Shown here: piece after piece, positions 13,869-17,405 of the stretch
Position numbering within the stretch: the stretch's first letter is position 1
Layout: the number at the start of each line of letters is the position of its first letter
DNA from: an uncultured Peptococcaceae bacterium
Lineage (GTDB): Bacteria > Bacillota > Peptococcia > Peptococcales > Peptococcaceae
DNA length: 17,405 nucleotides
Direction of reading: 5' to 3'
Assembly: GCA_937922955.1 (NCBI GenBank)
Contig: CALAKO010000014.1
Span: forward strand, 1 to 17,405
The notes under the pieces: generated by a model
The model's database searches: none
What the model was told of the DNA's origin: nothing
Seen by the model: the letters and a program-made list of their open reading frames with translations, nothing else
Made by a program: the position numbers and the translations under genes

Positions 13869-15053
13869 ATGTTGACAATATTAAGAAATGCAACCATTGT
13901 TTTGCCAAACGACGTGGTTGAAGGATATTCTCTCATCATTGACGGACAAACCATTAAAGCCATTTGCCCAGACGAAGAAGCTGGCGCTTATGAAGGTCGT
14001 GTGGTGGATGTTGCCGGAAAAATTGTTATGCCTGGCATGATCGATATTCATTCGGATATGATTGAAAACTTTATTCAACCACGCAGCACTGCCATTATGG
14101 ACTTTGAAATGGGTCTGCGTGAAGCTGAGCGTGTGCTGGCAGAATGCGGCATTACGACCATGTTCCACTCCATCTCCATGTATCGCGATGGTACTTGGGA
14201 TGTTAAAGAAATTCGTCAAGCACCTCAGGTGAAGAAACTGGCAGCGTTGGTGGATCGTTATCAGCATGGCAGACGCCTGATTCGCCATCGTTATCATTTG
14301 CGTTATGAGATCGATAATCTGGCTTGCTACGATGATGTCATGCAAATGATGGAGGCGGGCTATGTGGACCTCCTTTCCTTTATGGATCATACACCAGGAC
14401 AGGGACAGTATAAGAACTTGGAGATTTACCGCAAGCACCAACCCAATGAAGGCAGAGATTTGTCGGAAGATGCTTTTGCTGCATTGGTTGAACAGGAAAT
14501 GCATAAAGAAATGGTCTCTTTTGAAGATCTGCAGAAACTGGCGGACGTTGCTCATGCACATGGCATTGCCATTGCTAGTCATGATGACGATACGGTAGAA
14601 AAACTGGCAGTTAACCAGGAACTAGGAGTTAAAATCAGCGAATTCCCAATTACGCTTGAAGTGGCAAAAGAAGCTTGCAAGCAGGGGCTGATGACAGTGA
14701 TGGGTGCACCAAACATTCTGCTTGGCGGTTCCCATTCAGGTAATCTTTCGGCATTGGATGCCATTCGTGAGGATGCGGCCAGTGTATTGGTTTCAGATTA
14801 CTATCCTCAGGCCTTGTTGCATGCAATCTTTTGGCTTCATCGCGAAGCAGGACTGCCATTGTGGCAAGCCGCGCAGTATGTGACCATTAATCCGGCAGTC
14901 GCCGTTGGTATGGATGATCGCATTGGTTCTCTTGAAGTGGGAAAAGCTGCCGATTTGCTGGTGGTTGATGCCAGTGGAGCAATGCCGTTGCTGGAACAGG
15001 TATACGTTGCTGGTCGATGTATGCTTAATTACAGCTATCGTGATGAGGATTAA
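13869..15053 (+). CDS. phnM: Ribose 1-phosphonate 5-triphosphate diphosphatase PhnM
   Basis: PhnM is an amidohydrolase-superfamily enzyme that removes diphosphate from alpha-D-ribose 1-phosphonate 5-triphosphate, giving the PhnJ substrate. The 394-residue length fits (E. coli 378). Visible motifs are the metal site IDIHSDMIE (H61 and D63), ECGITTMFHSI, the conserved DLLSFMDHTPGQGQY, ASHDDDT with H238 followed by three aspartates, and MGAPNILLGGSHSGNLSA near the active site, then the GSLEVGKAADLLVVD beta-domain strand. The Shine-Dalgarno AAAGGAGGAA lies just before the ATG, 12 bases after phnK. Here phnM precedes phnL, the reverse of the E. coli order. Confidence 0.95.
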   Translation: MLTILRNATIVLPNDVVEGYSLIIDGQTIKAICPDEEAGAYEGRVVDVAGKIVMPGMIDIHSDMIENFIQPRSTAIMDFEMGLREAERVLAECGITTMFHSISMYRDGTWDVKEIRQAPQVKKLAALVDRYQHGRRLIRHRYHLRYEIDNLACYDDVMQMMEAGYVDLLSFMDHTPGQGQYKNLEIYRKHQPNEGRDLSEDAFAALVEQEMHKEMVSFEDLQKLADVAHAHGIAIASHDDDTVEKLAVNQELGVKISEFPITLEVAKEACKQGLMTVMGAPNILLGGSHSGNLSALDAIREDAASVLVSDYYPQALLHAIFWLHREAGLPLWQAAQYVTINPAVAVGMDDRIGSLEVGKAADLLVVDASGAMPLLEQVYVAGRCMLNYSYRDED

Positions 15054-15068
15054 AAGGATACAGTAAAC

Positions 15069-15788
15069 ATGGAGAAAATATTAGAGATTAAAAATTTATC
15101 CAAGCAATTCTATTTGCATGAACAGCAACAGGAAATAAAAAGCTGTCATAATATTTCCTTTGATTTGGATAAAGGCGGTTTTATTGGGATTGTTGGTACG
15201 TCGGGTGCAGGAAAATCGACCATTCTTCGTTGCATATACCGCACTTATCTGGCAAGCAGTGGCAGTGTTTTATACGACTCTCTTTCCTATGGCAAGCTTG
15301 ATTTGGTTACTGCTAGTGAACGTCAAATCATCCACTTGCGCAAGGTGGAAATCGGTTATGTCTCACAGTTTTTAACGATTCTGCCACGCACTACAGCCAA
15401 ACAGCATGTAATTAATGGCGCGTTGGATGCAGGCTTTAGTTATGAGGAATCGGAACGTAAGGCAGAAGAAATGCTTCGCTATTTTAAGCTCAACGAAAGC
15501 CTTTGGGGAATCTATCCCAACACTTTTTCCGGCGGTGAAAAACTTCGCTTAAACTTGGCTCATGCCATGGTGAAAGCGCCACGTCTGTTGCTGTTGGATG
15601 AGCCAACTGCTTCGTTGGATAACAGCACCAAGATTCTTGTAAAAGAATTACTGCTGAAACTCAAAAATGAAGGGACCTCCATGATTGGGATTTTCCACGA
15701 TTTGGAATTTATGGAAGGTTTGTGTGATCATGTTTATAACATTTCTGCTGGATCGTTCTTGAATAGTCAGGAGGCGAGGCAGGCATGA
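15069..15788 (+). CDS. phnL: C-P lyase ABC-type ATPase PhnL
   Basis: PhnL is the second ABC-family ATPase of the C-P lyase system and supports formation of the ribose 1-phosphonate triphosphate with PhnG, PhnH and PhnI. In 239 residues it has the A-loop region LSKQFYLHEQQ, Walker A GTSGAGKST (43-51), the Q-loop YVSQFLTILPRTTA characteristic of PhnL, the signature FSGGEKLRLNLAHAM, Walker B LLLLDEPTASLD, and the H-switch IFHDLEF. No membrane partner is encoded next to it, consistent with a non-transport role. AAGGA (15054-15058) is 10 bases before the ATG. The stop overlaps the next gene as ATGA. It lacks the four-cysteine insertion present in PhnK. Confidence 0.95.
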   Translation: MEKILEIKNLSKQFYLHEQQQEIKSCHNISFDLDKGGFIGIVGTSGAGKSTILRCIYRTYLASSGSVLYDSLSYGKLDLVTASERQIIHLRKVEIGYVSQFLTILPRTTAKQHVINGALDAGFSYEESERKAEEMLRYFKLNESLWGIYPNTFSGGEKLRLNLAHAMVKAPRLLLLDEPTASLDNSTKILVKELLLKLKNEGTSMIGIFHDLEFMEGLCDHVYNISAGSFLNSQEARQA

Positions 15789-16591
15789 GGGCTGATCTGC
15801 ACGTGCACACAGCTGTTTCAGATTGCAGCATGACGGCAGAAGCCATCATTGCTGAAGCGAAAACTCGCGGCATCACCCATCTTGCTTTTACGGATCATGA
15901 TACAACAGAATGTGCCTGGGAAAACAAAAGCTTAGCAGAAGAAGCGGGGCTTTTGGCAGTAACTGGCGTGGAAATGTCTGCTTACGATTATGAAAATGGC
16001 AAAAAAATGCACATTCTAGGGTATGGCTACACACGCAGGGAACATATTGAAGCCATCGGCCAGGAGACATTGAGAAAACGCCATGCCAATTGTTTAAAGC
16101 AAATTGATATTCTTAACTCTTTAGGTTACAAAGTACCTATCGAGGAAATTCTCAAGCTGGCAGGACGTTGTATTTATAAGCAGCACATTCTTGACTATTT
16201 GCTGCAAAGTGGTCAAACCGAAGCCCTATTTGGCGACGTGTACCGACATATATTTAAGAATGGTGGACCTTGTGATTTTGACATCGCCTATCCGGCAGCA
16301 GAGGATGCCATTCGTGCCATCAAAGCAGATGGAGGTACAGCGGTGTTGGCCCATCCAGGCCAAATGAACAACTATGATGCTATTCCGCGGCTTATTGCCG
16401 TAGGTTTAGATGGCATAGAAGTTAATCATCCTTCACATACAGAGGAAGATAAGAAAAAAGCGACGGAATTTGCACGCCGAAACGGCTTGATCATGACCGG
16501 AGGCAGCGATTTTCATGGACGCTACGAAAAAACGGCGACGACACTTGGTGCTTTTCCAAGCCCTGAATCATGTCGCACTCTGTTTGAATGA
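15785..16591 (+). CDS. PHP-domain cyclic phosphodiesterase (PhnPP-like)
   Basis: This 268-residue protein belongs to the PHP family of trinuclear-metal phosphoesterases. Its motifs are DLHVHT (H6 and H8), FTDHDT (D37, H38 and D39), VEMSA (E63), MHILGYG (H76), AHPGQ (H190) and GSDFHG (D242 and H244), a full set of ligands. A helical insertion lies between H76 and H190. It overlaps phnL by 4 bases (ATGA), so it belongs to the C-P lyase operon. From memory, a PHP protein in the C-P lyase operon of Eggerthella lenta hydrolyses 5-phosphoribosyl 1,2-cyclic phosphate by sequential cleavage of both ester bonds. The same role here would replace PhnP and remove the need for PhnN. A nucleotide or 3',5'-bisphosphate phosphatase (the more general PHP activity) is the alternative. 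Confidence 0.85.
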   Translation: MRADLHVHTAVSDCSMTAEAIIAEAKTRGITHLAFTDHDTTECAWENKSLAEEAGLLAVTGVEMSAYDYENGKKMHILGYGYTRREHIEAIGQETLRKRHANCLKQIDILNSLGYKVPIEEILKLAGRCIYKQHILDYLLQSGQTEALFGDVYRHIFKNGGPCDFDIAYPAAEDAIRAIKADGGTAVLAHPGQMNNYDAIPRLIAVGLDGIEVNHPSHTEEDKKKATEFARRNGLIMTGGSDFHGRYEKTATTLGAFPSPESCRTLFE

Positions 16592-16646
16592 GGATGGATC
16601 AGATATAACGACAGGATCATTGAAAGAAAAATGGAGGAAATGAAGA

Positions 16647-17405
16647 ATGAACAAGAAATTAGTTGCTCTTGCGATGACCGCGATCCTTGCAATGGGGTCT
16701 TTGACCGGATGCGTAACCACTCAGGACGGTGCAGAATCCTCAGCAAGTGCTGAATCTGAAGAAGATAATGTTCTGAATGTGTATACGGCGCTGGAAGATG
16801 AGCAGGTTACTGATTATCTCGAAGAATTCAAAGAACTATATCCAGATGTAACGGTGAATGTAACTCGTGAATCCACCGGGGTTATTACTTCACGCTTGTT
16901 GGCTGAAAAAGATAATCCTGTGGCTGATGTTGTTTGGGGCCTCTCGGCAACCAGTCTCCTGCAGCTGAAACAAGAAGGAATGCTTGAACCGTATGCACCA
17001 GAAGGGGTTGACCGCATTCTGCCAGAATTTAAGGACACCGATGAAACGCCATCCTGGGTTGGGATCGACGCTTGGGAAACAGCATGGATTGTTAACAAGG
17101 AAGTGCTAAAAGAACACGGCATTGATGAAGTGCCAACGTCCTATCAGGATTTATTGGATCCAAAATATGAAGGACTTATTGCGATGTCAAACCCAGCGTC
17201 ATCTGGCACTGGCCTTTTGACGGTGAACGGTATTCTTTCACTGTATGGTGAAGAAAAAGGCTGGAACTATCTCGATGAACTTGACAAGAATGTTGCTGTT
17301 TATATGCATTCTGGCAGTCAGCCAGCAAAAGAAACGGCCGCTGGCGAATATGGGATCGGTATTTCTTTCGGCTATCGCTGCCTGCAGTCTGCAGAAGAAG
17401 TTGGC
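16647..17405 (+). CDS. 2-aminoethylphosphonate-type ABC transporter substrate-binding lipoprotein (3' end cut off)
   Basis: The 253 codons present encode the front of an extracellular or periplasmic solute-binding protein and run past the window end. A lipoprotein signal MNKKLVALAMTAILAMGSLTGC puts the lipidated cysteine at C22, followed by a Ser/Glu-rich linker. The mature part carries NVYTALEDEQ, the STGVITSRLLAEKDNPVADVVWGLSATSL block, EGMLEPYAPEGVD, NPASSGTGLLTVNG and YMHSGSQPAKETAAGEYGIGISF, which match the PhnS-like (TIGR03261) 2-aminoethylphosphonate binding family. GGAGG (16633-16637) is 9 bases before the ATG. The gap to the PHP gene is 55 bases with no terminator seen, so it may share the phn transcript. 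Permease and ATPase genes should lie beyond the window. Ferric iron or spermidine binding is the alternative in this fold, but the motif match argues against it. Confidence 0.88.
   Translation, partial: MNKKLVALAMTAILAMGSLTGCVTTQDGAESSASAESEEDNVLNVYTALEDEQVTDYLEEFKELYPDVTVNVTRESTGVITSRLLAEKDNPVADVVWGLSATSLLQLKQEGMLEPYAPEGVDRILPEFKDTDETPSWVGIDAWETAWIVNKEVLKEHGIDEVPTSYQDLLDPKYEGLIAMSNPASSGTGLLTVNGILSLYGEEKGWNYLDELDKNVAVYMHSGSQPAKETAAGEYGIGISFGYRCLQSAEEVG

Noticed and set aside
13881..14582. A 233-codon open frame on the minus strand opposite phnM
   Set aside because: It has no recognisable motifs and no start signal, lies wholly inside a well-recognised phnM, and its composition is what the complement of that gene would give.
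1..17405. CRISPR arrays, insertion sequences, phage genes, integrases or toxin-antitoxin pairs
   Set aside because: No regularly spaced direct repeats, transposase or integrase motifs, or small paired genes were seen on either strand.

Overview
The window is bacterial chromosome of roughly 45% GC (estimated by eye), with tightly packed genes, Shine-Dalgarno sites close to AGGAGG, sigma-70-type promoters and hairpin-plus-T-run terminators. A menaquinone-type methyltransferase, a YmdB phosphodiesterase, a HAAS/DUF1700 membrane protein, a FeoA-FeoB fusion and a clostridial-style lipoprotein signal together suggest a Bacillota (Firmicutes) anaerobe, possibly of the Negativicutes. That placement is inference; no marker here settles the genus.

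Layout. (1) 159-3282: an MFS transporter (GTG start) and a YtcJ-type amidohydrolase, each followed by a terminator. (2) 3283-3650: a gene-free stretch holding an inverted repeat and a solitary tRNA-His-like RNA gene with its own strong promoter and terminator, then the promoter of the next operon. (3) 3651-5296: ymdB-like phosphodiesterase and ubiE/menG, coupled by an ATGA overlap. (4) 5394-6159: a HAAS-domain membrane protein with a TTG start. (5) 6174-9037: FeoA-FeoB fusion ferrous iron transporter, a terminator, and a small thioredoxin-like protein with a CCAC active site. (6) 9106-9162: a large bidirectional terminator between the convergent thioredoxin-like gene and a GntR/UTRA repressor gene. 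(7) 9157-17405: a phosphonate catabolism island.

The phosphonate island is the main feature. A PhnF-like GntR regulator (minus strand) diverges from a C-P lyase operon phnG-phnH-phnI-phnJ-phnK-phnM-phnL, followed by a PHP-domain phosphoesterase and then the start of a 2-aminoethylphosphonate-type ABC transporter binding lipoprotein that runs off the window. A perfect 17-bp palindrome sits on the -35 box of the phn promoter and is a strong operator candidate. PhnG-PhnH-PhnI-PhnJ form the core complex. PhnI with GHL couples phosphonate to the ribose of ATP, PhnM releases diphosphate, and PhnJ (all four key cysteines present) breaks the C-P bond. The PHP enzyme probably opens and clears the cyclic ribose phosphate in place of PhnP and PhnN, which are absent from the window. 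PhnK carries a four-cysteine, zinc-ribbon-like insertion immediately after its A-loop tyrosine.

The items most worth a second look are the PhnK zinc-ribbon insertion, the odd tRNA-His-like gene, the PHP enzyme replacing PhnP/PhnN, and the palindromic operator. Positions 1-158 hold no gene I can support and no convincing promoter.
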